A stretch of DNA of 64,000 nucleotides from NCBI GenBank assembly GCA_963851085.1, contig CAWKNX010000001.1, positions 277,691 through 341,690 on the forward strand, in the 5' to 3' direction. Within the stretch, counting starts at the first letter, position 1. Every line of letters begins with the position of its first letter. The notes beneath the pieces were generated by a model. That model was not told where the DNA came from. It did not search any database and saw only the letters and a program-made list of their open reading frames with translations. This DNA comes from DATFVJ01 sp963851085. GTDB lineage: Bacteria > Actinomycetota > Actinomycetes > Streptosporangiales > Streptosporangiaceae. Shown here in pieces: positions 8,891-17,494 of this stretch. Made by a program: the position numbers and the translations under genes.

Positions 8891-10156
8891 TCAGGGCCGC
8901 CGGGCTGGCGGGGGCCGGCTCGGCGGCAGCCGGAGCGAGCCGAGCAGCGCGGCGAGGCCGAGCAGCGCGGGGTCGGGCGCCTGGTCGCCGCGGATGGTGT
9001 TCAGCGCCAGCACCGTAAACAGCGGCTCCTTTTGCCCGAACGGCTGCCGCGTGCGGCTTGCCTGCCGCAGGGCGCCCGCGCCGCCCTGCGCCTGCCCGCC
9101 CGGCGTGGCTGTCTCGAGCAGCGTGAGCTGCTCGCGCAGCGCGGCGAGCGCAGGGCGCAGGGTATCCACGAACCAGTCGTGGATACCCTGGTAGGGCGCG
9201 GCAATCGCGCTCGCCTCGTCGAGGCGCTGCAATACCTGGCCGAGCGCGTCGGCGAGCGCGGCGGGCGTGGCGATCTGGTCGATGCCGCGAAGCAGCGGCG
9301 TCAGCACGTCATCGGCGAAACGGCCGACGATCCGGCTTTGTTTTGCCCTCATCGTCACGTCTGGGCCGGTGACCAGCTCACGGTACGCCGCCCGCACCTC
9401 GTCCAGGGTGGGCAGCGCCGCAGCCTGCTGGCTCGCAACGGTGACATTGGCCGCCCGGTCGATGCTGACCTGCGACACCACCCACAACGCTTGCATCCCG
9501 GGCTCGCTGCCGAAGACGAACAGCAGACGGTTGCCCGGCGTCAGGTTGGTGGCGGTGCCTGCCAGGTTGACCTCGCCCATCCGGGGGAGCTGCGCGGGCT
9601 CGATCTGGATATGCTGCCGCATCCGCACCTGCAGGTCGTTCCACGACCAGCGGGCCAGCAGGTCGGTGGAGGATTCGAACGACTGCGCGTCCTGCCCGGG
9701 CGCGGGCACGCTCTGGGCGCGCGCGCCGCGTGCGATGGTGGCCGTGGTGTCCCGGCCGGACGGGTCCTTGTCGAGCGTGTACGACAGGAACGTGTCGGCG
9801 GCCACGCCAGGCCGCGGTTCGTAACCGACGAGCTTGCCGAGCAGCCGCAGCGACTGGTCCGACGTCGCGGTGCGCAGGTAGCCCTCGTTCGCCAGCCGTT
9901 CGGTGTAGAACGTGAGCACGTCGGCCGCGATTGCCCAGCCGTCGAGCAGCGCGATCGCCGGATCGTCGGTGTCGCGTACGGTGAGCCCCGCGAGCGCCGG
10001 GTAGGCAGGGCTGGACAGCCGCGCCCGCATCGACGACAGGAACTCACCGTACTCGCCCGCGCGGAAGCCGATCGAACGCAGGCCGGGCGGGTTGTTCGTC
10101 TGGGCGGGTGTCTGCGTCGCTGTGCCTGCGCAGCAGCCGCATTCACATGGCGTCAT
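8891..10156 (-). CDS. Putative baseplate assembly protein, N-terminal portion (first frame of a split gene)
   Basis: 421 aa from ATG 10156, MTPCECGCCAGTATQT with a Cys-rich front, then the family core: GEYGEFLSSMRARLSSPAYPAL, DDPAIALLDGWAIAADVLTFYTERLANEGYL, LVGYEPRPGVAADTFLSYTLD. This is the TIGR02243-like baseplate assembly family of eCIS and phage-tail-like particles. The ATG overlaps the stop of the upstream baseplate gene by four bases. The frame ends in an unnatural Pro/Arg tail (PPSRPPPARRP) where the downstream frame takes over; slipping one base back at the C5 run restores a continuous protein. Either an indel or, less likely, a -1 programmed shift. Confidence 0.82.
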   Translation of the reverse strand: MTPCECGCCAGTATQTPAQTNNPPGLRSIGFRAGEYGEFLSSMRARLSSPAYPALAGLTVRDTDDPAIALLDGWAIAADVLTFYTERLANEGYLRTATSDQSLRLLGKLVGYEPRPGVAADTFLSYTLDKDPSGRDTTATIARGARAQSVPAPGQDAQSFESSTDLLARWSWNDLQVRMRQHIQIEPAQLPRMGEVNLAGTATNLTPGNRLLFVFGSEPGMQALWVVSQVSIDRAANVTVASQQAAALPTLDEVRAAYRELVTGPDVTMRAKQSRIVGRFADDVLTPLLRGIDQIATPAALADALGQVLQRLDEASAIAAPYQGIHDWFVDTLRPALAALREQLTLLETATPGGQAQGGAGALRQASRTRQPFGQKEPLFTVLALNTIRGDQAPDPALLGLAALLGSLRLPPSRPPPARRP

Positions 10157-13100
10157 CGGCCACCCCCTGCCGTGATGGACAGCCGGCCGTTCTCCGGCTG
10201 GTCGGCGTTGTTGTCGCACTGGGCGATCTCGAGCGGGCCGATGCGCAGCAGCCCCGCCGCGAGTTCGCCTTCGTCTGGCCCGAACAGACGGCGCAGCCGC
10301 GTCACACGCGCGCTTACCACACCGGGGATTGCGGCGGCAGCCGCGACGAGGCGGCTCACCCGTACCGGGTCGCCGAAGCCGGCCGCCGCCGGATTGAAGA
10401 ACGCGGGCCCGCCGCCCGGGGCCGTCCCGGTGCCGAGCGCGGCACGCAGTTCGCCGAGCACGTGGCCGCGCTGGTAACCAGTATCCACACAGACGCTGAG
10501 CTGGATGTCGAGCGGCACGAGCGCCGCGGGGCCGACCACGAGGCCGTGGCATATCCGGCGGTACGGCTCGAGCGCCCTGGTGACCGCGCTGACGAGCGCA
10601 TCGCTCGGCACCTCGCCTCCCGTAGGCTCGATAGCCACGTGCACTTCCTCGCCGCTGCCGGTCCAGCGGATCTCCGCCGCTGCCCGCGCGACCCCGCCGA
10701 CCTGGGCTGCGAGGGCGGCGTAGTCGTCGGCGGTGATAGCGCGGAGCTGTGTGCGGTGCGGCGCGAGCGGCGCGAGCGCGCGGACGTCGGCCAGCGGTTC
10801 GGCGTCCACGCCGCCGGCCGCCCCCACCGGGTTGCGCACCAGTTCGACGCCCTGCACGTCGGTGCCGCAGCACAGCACCAGGTGACTGATGGCCTCGGCG
10901 CCGACGTTGCCCGCCGTGCCGTTGCCGACGCGGTAAGCGACCCTGAGCTCGCCGCCGGGCGGCGGCGGCATCGCCTGCCGGCCGTCACCGAAGCGCAGCG
11001 CGAGGCGCCCGTCGTCTTCGACTTCGCCGACGAACCAGGGGTCACGGGGCCCGGCGGCGAGCAGGTCACGTCGCGGCAGCCAGGTCGCTACGAGCTGCTC
11101 GCCGCCGGCCAGATCACCCGGGCCGATCACCGTGTACCCGTCGGCACGGGCCGCGGGCAAAGCGGCGCGCGGATTTTGGGTGAGCGCGCGTGCGGCTGGA
11201 CCTGCCAGCGCCGGATCGGCGGGATCGAGCCCGGTGGCGAAGCGGTCGCCCCAGGTGGACCTGATCTCCCAGACGGTGCCGCCGTCAAGGACCAGGCCGC
11301 CCGCCGCCCAGGCGGCGAGCGTGGCGAGGCGGGCCAGCTTGGCCTCGAGCAGCTCGCCGAACCGGGCCAGCAGCTCGCGCAGCGCGTCGGCTGGCTGGCT
11401 GGCCAGCCGGACCTGATCGAGTGCGGCCTGGCCGAACAGGGTGACGAGCTCGGCAGTCTGGTCGCTGGTCAGGGGAGTCCCGTCACGCACGGCGCGCCAT
11501 AGCTCCGTGACCCGGGCCTGCGCCCGGCCTGCGATCCCTGCGAGCAGCGCCGCCTGCGCGGCGGAGACGAGGTCAGGTGCGGGATAAGCAGTCTGCTGGG
11601 TGACCGGCGCGTAGCTCAGGACCGGCCGGAAGCGGGTGTGCACCGGCGGATAGCTGAGCTGGGCGAGCAGGGCCTCCAGCGCCGCGGTCTGCCCGGGTAC
11701 GGCCGCGTCGGCCGTCAGGTCCGCCCGGGCGACCGCCGCAGCGCCGGCCAGCGCGCCCAGCCGGGCGATATCGTCGGCTGACAGGCTCTGGCCTGCGCGG
11801 CTGCGGGTCAGCAGCGCGTGGATGAACGCCACGGCCGGGCTCTCGTCCTGGCGGTCGGGGCAGCCGGATGCGGGCGGGCCGCAGGGCGGTACGGTCACGT
11901 CGGCCGGCGGCACGGCGAACGTCTGGGGTGCGAAGCCGCAGAAGGTGATGGACCTGCCGTGGTCGGCCAGGAGCACGTTGCCGCGGGCGACGCTCACATC
12001 CGAGATCAGCTCGCACTGCGGGCCACCGTGGGTGGACACACAGACCTCGAACGCCAGTGCGTCCTCGTCGGCCCACGTCACCTCGACCACCGGCTGGTCG
12101 TAAAGCTCGTCGACGCCGGCGGCGACGCTGACGAGCCGCACGGCCTGCCGGTGGCCAGGGTCGGCGTCGGCGGCGGCGCCCGTGCGCGGGCCGGTCACCT
12201 CCTCGATGACCAGGACGTCGCCGGGTTGCAGCGCCAATGCGCGCGGCCGGTCATCGGCGGCTGCTTGGCCCGCGCCGCCGGCCGGTTGGCCAGCGGGCAC
12301 CCAGGCGTCGCGCAGCGTCGCCGAGGTGGCGCCGGCAGGCAGGCAGCAGTCCTCGTCACCCCAGGTCCAGAACCCGATCTGGCGGTGCGCCTGGCGGAGC
12401 TGGACGTCGCCAGCGGCGAGCGGTTCGAAGATCTCGTAGGTCACGCCCGCGGGAAGGTGCTCGAGCTGGTCGTCCGACATCACGGCGCCGAACCGTGGCT
12501 GCTCTTGCGGCGGCAGCCGACTCGTGTCGATGGTGGCGAACCTGTACGTGCCGCCCTGCAGCATGACGTCCTCGCCCACCTCCACGGCGACAAAGGCGCG
12601 CGCGTTGCAGCCGTCGTGCATCGCGTAGTCGACCAGCCTGGCGTGCCGCCGCAGCGAGACGCGCCTGCGCGCGGTGTCCAGGTACGCCTCCGCGGCCACC
12701 GCGTCCTGTTGGTAGCTGAGCTGATCGGCGACGTAGGCGAGAAGCTCGACGAGGGTGACCTGGAGGTCGGGCACGTGCCTTTCGACCCAGTCGGGCACGG
12801 TCAGCGTCATCCGGTCCAGCAGCAGCCGGGTGAAGCTGTCGTAGTCCTTGGCCGTGTAGTCGATAACCGCGAGCGGCGGCGAAACCGGCGGGCAGGTAAC
12901 GCTGGTGGCGCAGTCGTCGTCGGTGGGGCAGGCGGCGCGGAAGGTGAAGGAGGCGCAGGCGTAGCGCGGGTCGAAGCCCGGGTAGGGCTGGTCGCCCGGC
13001 CGGCCGTATGGGTCGGCCTCGACCACGCAGAGCGTGTAGGCCGAGCTGTCTCCTGCCCGGTCGACAGTGACGATCATCGAGTCGTCGAGCTCGGGGTCGC

Positions 13101-13353
13101 CGGAGCGGTCAAGCTCGACTCCGGTCACGGTGATGCCGGTAATCCGCCGGCCGCCGTCGATACGGACGTTGGCGGTCCCGAGGCCATCGGGCCCCGGTCC
13201 TGCGGGCGCCTTGCCGAGAAACGTGACGGTAAGGGTGCGGCCGTCGTCGCTCGGCTCGACAGAGTCGATCCCGGCCAGCCGCCCCGCACGAACCTGAGCG
13301 CGCCGCAGCCCGGTGCGGCAGTCCTGCGGCGGTGTGCCCGCGACCGTGCTCAT
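10153..13353 (-). CDS. Putative baseplate assembly protein (baseplate J-like)
   Basis: 1066 aa. An N-terminal beta domain (residues 1-150) precedes VIDYTAKDYDSFTRLLLDRM and VTLVELLAYVADQLSYQQDAVAAEAYL, a conserved core of this family, and near residue 780-880 a gpJ-like part (ALRFGDGRQAMPPPPGGELRVAYRVGNGTAGNVG, then RAITADDYAALAAQVGGVARA). J-like proteins form the wedge that links hub to sheath and triggers contraction. It overlaps gp25 (start ATG 13353 within the gp25 stop) and the next baseplate gene by 4 bases each. The reading frame is intact. It is a paralogue in architecture of the split gene downstream, as in most actinobacterial eCIS loci. Confidence 0.87.
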   Translation of the reverse strand: MSTVAGTPPQDCRTGLRRAQVRAGRLAGIDSVEPSDDGRTLTVTFLGKAPAGPGPDGLGTANVRIDGGRRITGITVTGVELDRSGDPELDDSMIVTVDRAGDSSAYTLCVVEADPYGRPGDQPYPGFDPRYACASFTFRAACPTDDDCATSVTCPPVSPPLAVIDYTAKDYDSFTRLLLDRMTLTVPDWVERHVPDLQVTLVELLAYVADQLSYQQDAVAAEAYLDTARRRVSLRRHARLVDYAMHDGCNARAFVAVEVGEDVMLQGGTYRFATIDTSRLPPQEQPRFGAVMSDDQLEHLPAGVTYEIFEPLAAGDVQLRQAHRQIGFWTWGDEDCCLPAGATSATLRDAWVPAGQPAGGAGQAAADDRPRALALQPGDVLVIEEVTGPRTGAAADADPGHRQAVRLVSVAAGVDELYDQPVVEVTWADEDALAFEVCVSTHGGPQCELISDVSVARGNVLLADHGRSITFCGFAPQTFAVPPADVTVPPCGPPASGCPDRQDESPAVAFIHALLTRSRAGQSLSADDIARLGALAGAAAVARADLTADAAVPGQTAALEALLAQLSYPPVHTRFRPVLSYAPVTQQTAYPAPDLVSAAQAALLAGIAGRAQARVTELWRAVRDGTPLTSDQTAELVTLFGQAALDQVRLASQPADALRELLARFGELLEAKLARLATLAAWAAGGLVLDGGTVWEIRSTWGDRFATGLDPADPALAGPAARALTQNPRAALPAARADGYTVIGPGDLAGGEQLVATWLPRRDLLAAGPRDPWFVGEVEDDGRLALRFGDGRQAMPPPPGGELRVAYRVGNGTAGNVGAEAISHLVLCCGTDVQGVELVRNPVGAAGGVDAEPLADVRALAPLAPHRTQLRAITADDYAALAAQVGGVARAAAEIRWTGSGEEVHVAIEPTGGEVPSDALVSAVTRALEPYRRICHGLVVGPAALVPLDIQLSVCVDTGYQRGHVLGELRAALGTGTAPGGGPAFFNPAAAGFGDPVRVSRLVAAAAAIPGVVSARVTRLRRLFGPDEGELAAGLLRIGPLEIAQCDNNADQPENGRLSITAGGGR

Positions 13354-13775
13354 CCGGCACCGCCGCTGGCGAACACCGCGGTCTGCTGGGTGCCGGTGGC
13401 GCGAACCACGTAGGCGAGCGTGATCCGCAGGGTGGCATCCTCGCTGTCAACCTCCAGCGAGGAGATGCCGATGACGTCGCCAAGCCATCGCTGCAACGCG
13501 GCCTGGATCGAGATCTGCAACGAGGCGGCGAGTTCGGGACTGTTCGGCTCGAAGACGAGGTCGAGCAGGCCGCAGCCGAAGTCGGGGCGCATCACGCGTT
13601 CGCCCGCACGGGTGAAAAGGACCAGCTCGATCATGTCGCGGACGTGGGTGTCGTAGTCGGTGGCGGCGGCGCGCCCACGGCCGTCGACACGGAAAGGGAA
13701 CGCGACGTCGGTTCGCCGTGCCCCCGCGTCAGGCTGGGGCAAAGTGATCATTTGATCGACCGTCTGCCTGGTCAC
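13350..13775 (-). CDS. GPW/gp25 family baseplate wedge protein
   Basis: About 141 aa from GTG 13775, which overlaps the stop of the PAAR gene (GTGA). The core DYDTHVRDMIELVLFTRAGERVMRPDFGCGLLDLVFEPN is diagnostic for gp25/gpW-like baseplate proteins, which nucleate sheath assembly. The longer upstream extension of the open frame is an antisense shadow of the PAAR gene and is not included. Position between tip and J proteins is the standard eCIS order. Confidence 0.92.
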   Translation of the reverse strand: MTRQTVDQMITLPQPDAGARRTDVAFPFRVDGRGRAAATDYDTHVRDMIELVLFTRAGERVMRPDFGCGLLDLVFEPNSPELAASLQISIQAALQRWLGDVIGISSLEVDSEDATLRITLAYVVRATGTQQTAVFASGGAG

Positions 13776-14104
13776 TGCCCCACCACCTTCGTCTGGACCA
13801 CCGACACGGCCGCCGGGCCTTGCGGGATCTGCTCGGCGCTCTGGCAGATGCCGGGCGGGGTCGACAGCAGCACGGGGGAGCCGTTCACCTGGATGCGCGC
13901 GGATGGCGACATCCAGCGGGCGGTCACGCACGGCTGCGGCTTGGTCCCGACCGTGAAGGCGCAGCCGGCGATCGTGTAGAAGCTGGCGAGGGTGGCGACC
14001 GGCTGGCCGGACACGAGGACCCGCGACTGGTTGGGCTGGACCGTGGCCTGGCCGCCGTGCGGGCAGCTCACGGTCGCGCTGACGTGCATCAGGTTTCCTG
14101 GCAT
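13772..14104 (-). CDS. PAAR-like spike tip protein
   Basis: About 110 aa from ATG 14104, chosen over 14131 because AAGGAGTGTC lies just before it. Reads MPGNLMHVSATVSCPHGGQ, then VLVSGQPVATLASFYTIAGCAF and PCVTARWMSPSARIQVNGSPVLL. The Cys/His pattern and short beta repeats match the PAAR-like/DUF4280-type tips that sharpen the spike, usually holding a metal ion. Sits between the gpV-like spike and gp25, as expected. Confidence 0.82.
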   Translation of the reverse strand: MPGNLMHVSATVSCPHGGQATVQPNQSRVLVSGQPVATLASFYTIAGCAFTVGTKPQPCVTARWMSPSARIQVNGSPVLLSTPPGICQSAEQIPQGPAAVSVVQTKVVGQ

Positions 14105-14130
14105 GACACTCCTTGTGTCTTCAGGGATCA

Positions 14131-14176
14131 CGGTGTCCTCAGGTCGCGGTGTCTTAGGTCGCGGTGTCTTAGGTCA
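14131..14176. repeat. Three tandem copies of a 15-16 bp unit at the end of the spike gene
   Basis: Units CGGTGTCCTCAGGTCG, CGGTGTCTTAGGTCG and CGGTGTCTTAGGTCA lie head to tail; the last two differ at one base. The third unit contains the spike gene stop (14169-14171), so the array begins in the coding end and runs through the gap to the PAAR gene. Replication slippage is the simple explanation. Confidence 0.9.
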
Positions 14177-14681
14177 CGGTGAGGGCGCCGTCGTTGACGG
14201 TCACGCTCTTGCCGACGAGGGAGATCGTCGCCCCCTTGCCGTTGGTGATCGTGATTCCGGTGTCGTTGATCACGATCATCGCGCCCAAGGCGGTGCTGAG
14301 CGTGATGCCAGGGCCACCGGGAAGGTCGGAGAGCACGATGGTGTGCTGGCCCTGGGTTTGCAGAACGACGTTCGGCTGGGCCGGGGATCCGGCCAGTGCC
14401 TGCGAGGGCACCTCCGACGACGAGCCCCACCAGCACCCGGACCAGATCGGGTAGTTCTTGTCCCCCTGCTCGAACTCGATCCACACTCCGGCGCCTACCG
14501 GTGGGATGGCGTAGTGGCCTACCTGAGGCCCCGCGAGCGGCAGCGACGGCATCGCCCACGACGACGGCATGTCACCCAGTACGTCACTCACCTGCGCCTG
14601 GATGCGCCCCCTCTGCTCGGGATCGACGTTGGTGACGACGGTGCCGCGGTACTTGCCGAGGTACTTGGTCGGCTCTGGCAT
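14169..14681 (-). CDS. Phage baseplate assembly protein V (spike)
   Basis: 170 aa. MPEPTKYLGKYRGTVVTNVDPEQRGRIQAQVSDV and the OB-fold strand VGAGVWIEFEQGDKNYPIWSGCWWG are classic gpV/gp5-OB features; the C-terminus (ITLSTALGAMIVINDTGITITNGKGATISLVGKSVTVNDG) is a short beta-helix prism. It would trimerise as the central puncturing spike below the inner tube and carry the PAAR tip. Short compared with VgrG, as is usual in eCIS where the gpD-like half is a separate gene just upstream. Confidence 0.92.
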   Translation of the reverse strand: MPEPTKYLGKYRGTVVTNVDPEQRGRIQAQVSDVLGDMPSSWAMPSLPLAGPQVGHYAIPPVGAGVWIEFEQGDKNYPIWSGCWWGSSSEVPSQALAGSPAQPNVVLQTQGQHTIVLSDLPGGPGITLSTALGAMIVINDTGITITNGKGATISLVGKSVTVNDGALTVT

Positions 14682-14715
14682 CGACGGGTCCTTCCTGTGT
14701 GGTCCTTACCGATGG

Positions 14716-15846
14716 TCACGGGATGACGATCGGCGTCAGTGAGATCAGGCCCTCGCGGGCGAGGGTGAAGTTCTGGGTGTAGGCGCCGCGCTTGATGTTG
14801 TGCGTGACGCTCTTGACGTAGTAGAGGCCGTCATAGGTGACCCCTGCGCCGCGCACGCCGACGAGCCCGCGCGGAGAAAGGACGTGGCCGTAGCGGAGCA
14901 CGTCGAGCTGGCCCGAGCCGGTGATCGCGTCGGCCGACTGCGCGGCGACAGCCAGCGTGTGGGCGAATACCTGGGCCGCGTCCTGCTTCGCGGTGTCGGC
15001 GAGGACGGTTTTCTTCATCGCCGGGGCGGGTTTGAGCGCGAGCGGCGGGCGGAGCACGCTCAGCTCGGGCACCGGGACGTCGATGGAAGTCTTCGTCACC
15101 GGGATCTGGATCCGCGCTGTCGGCTGCTCGCGCGCGGTGCCGTCGAAGCTGAACGTCAGCTGCTCGACGTTGGAGAACGCGTCGGAGTTCACGGTGAGCG
15201 CGGGTTGCGGGAAACCGATCCGTACCTCCGGGCCCCAGTAGCCCAGGCTCATGCCAGGAGCCGGGCCGGGGTCCAGGTAGAAGACGTAACCGTTCGCTTT
15301 CGCAAGCTGATTCAGGTAGCCGAGGTCGGTGCCCTGCTGGAAGTCGATGCGCTGCGTCGGCGACGCGACGTCGGGGAAGATCTCCGGTATCACGAGCGGC
15401 ACGATGCCGTACTGCGCGTAGCCTGCGATGATGGCCGCGACCCTTGCGGCGTCGGGCATCGCGGGGAACGCGGTCCCCGGCCGTTCCTCGAGGTCCATCA
15501 GGACGGTCAGATCTTCGCCCGTAACGGTGAGCGTGGACTGTCCTGCTGCGTTGGAGACCGCGACCTCCTGGCGGATGATGACGCCGTCCATCAGCACCGA
15601 AGGGACGCCCTTCACGGTGACGACGATCACCACCCGGGTCTGCGGGTCGAAGAACCCGGCAGGCAGCAGCACGTTGTTGATGAGCGCGGTCTTGGCGAGG
15701 TCGAAACCGAGCTGGAACCCGCTGCGCTGGCCCGCCGTCACCGTCACCTGTGCGGTCAGCAGCGCGTCGGTCACCTGCAGCGGGACGGGCACCGGGATCA
15801 TCGGTCCCATCAGCAGCGTCAGGTAGATCGGCGCGATGTCGGCCAT
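14716..15846 (-). CDS. Phage late control D family hub protein
   Basis: 376 aa. Matches the gpD/gp27-like hub family: QRIDFQQGTDLGYLNQLAKANGYVFYLDPGP is the conserved core, with YVKSVTHNIKRGAYTQNFTLAREGL at the C-terminus. The hub joins the inner tube to the spike. Start ATG 15846 has GGAGGACGA upstream. Separated by 34 bases from the spike gene. Frame intact. Confidence 0.9.
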   Translation of the reverse strand: MADIAPIYLTLLMGPMIPVPVPLQVTDALLTAQVTVTAGQRSGFQLGFDLAKTALINNVLLPAGFFDPQTRVVIVVTVKGVPSVLMDGVIIRQEVAVSNAAGQSTLTVTGEDLTVLMDLEERPGTAFPAMPDAARVAAIIAGYAQYGIVPLVIPEIFPDVASPTQRIDFQQGTDLGYLNQLAKANGYVFYLDPGPAPGMSLGYWGPEVRIGFPQPALTVNSDAFSNVEQLTFSFDGTAREQPTARIQIPVTKTSIDVPVPELSVLRPPLALKPAPAMKKTVLADTAKQDAAQVFAHTLAVAAQSADAITGSGQLDVLRYGHVLSPRGLVGVRGAGVTYDGLYYVKSVTHNIKRGAYTQNFTLAREGLISLTPIVIP

Positions 15847-15885
15847 TCGTCCTCCGTGGCGATCCGTGGAGCCTGGTCGGCTGGG

Positions 15886-16236
15886 TCAGGCCGCGGTGCC
15901 CGCGGTAACGCCTGCAGGGAGCGTGATACGGAGCTGCCGGCCGGGAACGGCGGTCAGGTCGCGCGGGTCGAGCACCGGGTTGGCGTCGGCGATCTGCCAC
16001 CACTGCCCCGCGTCGCCGAGGAACCGGAATGCGAGCAGGTCCGCGCGGTCGCTGGCGACGACCGTGTAGGTACTGATCACGGTCAGCGTGTCCGGCTGGG
16101 GGAGCGGCCTGCGTTGCAGGTAGGGAACCTGCCGCCCGTCCGGCGCGGTCCAGGTCGCCGTCGGGATGCCGTAGTAGCGGCTGGTCCGCGGGTAACGTGG
16201 CGCCTGCGGAACCGCGTCGATGAGGTTCACGGTCAC
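15886..16236 (-). CDS. LysM/gpX-like tail protein (eCIS)
   Basis: About 116 aa from GTG 16236. The sequence TVISTYTVVASDRADLLAFRFLGDAGQWWQIADANPVLDPRDL is a LysM-like tail module typical of the small protein between the tube adaptor and the hub (Afp7/gpX-like). The upstream extension of the frame is an antisense-like Ser/Arg shadow. The stop is 39 bases before the hub start. In a complete tube-adaptor gene the two would be nearly adjacent (22 bases apart). Confidence 0.82.
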   Translation of the reverse strand: MTVNLIDAVPQAPRYPRTSRYYGIPTATWTAPDGRQVPYLQRRPLPQPDTLTVISTYTVVASDRADLLAFRFLGDAGQWWQIADANPVLDPRDLTAVPGRQLRITLPAGVTAGTAA

Positions 16237-16258
16237 GAGCGATCTCCTTGTGGTGTGT

Positions 16259-16901
16259 TCACAGTCCGGTGAGGCCGAGTGAGGACAGCCTGGCGGCCGC
16301 GGCGGCGCCCGCGAGCTGCTCCTTCTGCCCGAGGTGGGCGAGGAAGAGCTCGCCGCCCCGGTGGCCGGTTGGCAGGTCGTTGACGTTGAGCACCCGCAGG
16401 CCAATGCTGACCGTGGCGCGCAGCGGGTTGAGCTCGGCGTCGAACATGGTCTCGGTTACGCCGAGCTCGGTCAGGCGCACCGGCAGGACGCGTTTGTTGC
16501 CCCAGACCCAGAGGGTCAGCGGCGTCTCCACCGGGGCGATCTCGATGGTGCCGATGGCGGCGAGGATCTGGTTCACCCTTCAGCCGGCCGGTCGGCGGGT
16601 GGATGAGCAGTTCGAGCAGGGCAAGCTGCGGGTGGATGCCGCTGGGCGACGGAGCGTCGAACTGGTCGGTGGCGTCGATATCGGCGTCGAACTTCCACGT
16701 CTCGATCGCGGGCCCGGTCAGCCGCAGCGCCTCGGACCTGTCGCCGGACTGGCCGGTCGTCGTCTGCGGGGCCAGGCTGCGGGTGACCGTGTCCGGGTTG
16801 AACTGCATGACGATGATCCGCTGCGGCGTCCCAAGCGTCGGGTCGAGCAGCACCAGCCCCGACCGAATCGCCCGCGGCAAATCCGTAAACCCAGTCGTCA
16901 C
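16259..16901 (-). CDS. CIS tube/adaptor protein (LysM-linked, Afp7-like), split by one base
   Basis: Two frames make one protein of about 213 aa. Frame 1 from GTG 16901 reads RIIVMQFNPDTVTRSLAPQ, then ALRLTGPAIETWKFDADIDATDQ and GIHPQLALLELLIHPPTGRL; frame 2 resumes with NQILAAIGTIEIAPVETPLTLWVWGNKRVLPVRLTE and ends GQKEQLAGAAAAARLSSLGLTGL. The family has these as one continuous chain. Removing one base from the GGG (CCC on plus strand) at 16575-16577 rejoins them. The GTG start overlaps the HEAT gene stop (GTGA). Function: joins the inner tube to the baseplate hub. I call it a probable sequencing indel, otherwise the particle would lack an essential part. Confidence 0.82.
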
Positions 16902-17494
16902 GATTCACCGTCCTCCAGCCGATAGGCTTCTAGAAGGTCGGCCGCCGTCTCTCGTACCATGCCGTCGGGGTCGGCCTCTGCCAGCTTCCGCAGAATCGGG
17001 CGGTATTCCGGCCACGGCATGAATCCCACGGCCCAGATCGAGGCAAGCCGCACATTACTGTCAGCATGACGCAGGCCCTTTGCTATGAGCCGGAAGACAT
17101 CACCGTCGTACTCGCGCGGTGCGGCAAGGCTCAGCCTGTTTATCGCCAGGCTGAGGGTTTGCGCATCGTCGGCTTCTTCAACCGCCCGCAAGAGCTGATC
17201 GAGCGGGACGACGTCGAGTTCGCGTTCCAGCCTCCGAGACAGGTCTTCAGCCAGCTCAGGCGACCAGCTGCTCGCCATAACATATGCGGTCCGTGTAATT
17301 CTGTCTTCGGCATAATGCAATGCAAGCGACGGTTCTGCCAGCCAAAGCACCTCACGCACGGTGCCTTCTTCGGGATCTTCTTCTGTCGTCCCGGCGACCG
17401 GCCAGTTGCGTTCTCTCGCGTACTTACTAACCTGTTCCTCTGCCGGATACGATCGGAGCAGCAACCTTCGGGTCTTGTAATCGTTGGACAACAT
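16898..17494 (-). CDS. HEAT-repeat protein, candidate immunity protein for the adjacent eCIS effector
   Basis: 198 aa. C-terminal half has HEAT-like helices: KGLRHADSNVRLASIWAVGFMPWPEYRPILRKLAEADPDGMVRETAADLLEAYR. N-terminus is helical and acidic (TTEEDPEEGTVREVLW). The ATG at 17494 follows the effector stop with no gap (TAG then ATG), and its stop overlaps the tube gene, so it sits inside the structural operon. Its base composition is clearly lower in GC than the flanking structural genes, matching the effector's C-terminal domain rather than the operon. HEAT proteins are binding scaffolds; an immunity role is my inference from position. A particle-assembly chaperone is the alternative. Confidence 0.7.
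   Translation of the reverse strand: MLSNDYKTRRLLLRSYPAEEQVSKYARERNWPVAGTTEEDPEEGTVREVLWLAEPSLALHYAEDRITRTAYVMASSWSPELAEDLSRRLERELDVVPLDQLLRAVEEADDAQTLSLAINRLSLAAPREYDGDVFRLIAKGLRHADSNVRLASIWAVGFMPWPEYRPILRKLAEADPDGMVRETAADLLEAYRLEDGES

Noticed and set aside
8843..10477. 544-codon plus-strand frame
   Set aside because: Antisense of the baseplate gene; no recognised domain.
10157..10873. Upstream extension of the baseplate N-terminal frame
   Set aside because: Overlaps the neighbouring baseplate gene antisense-like/other frame; ATG 10156 with four-base overlap is the natural start.
11818..13413. 531-codon plus-strand frame
   Set aside because: Antisense of the J-type baseplate gene.
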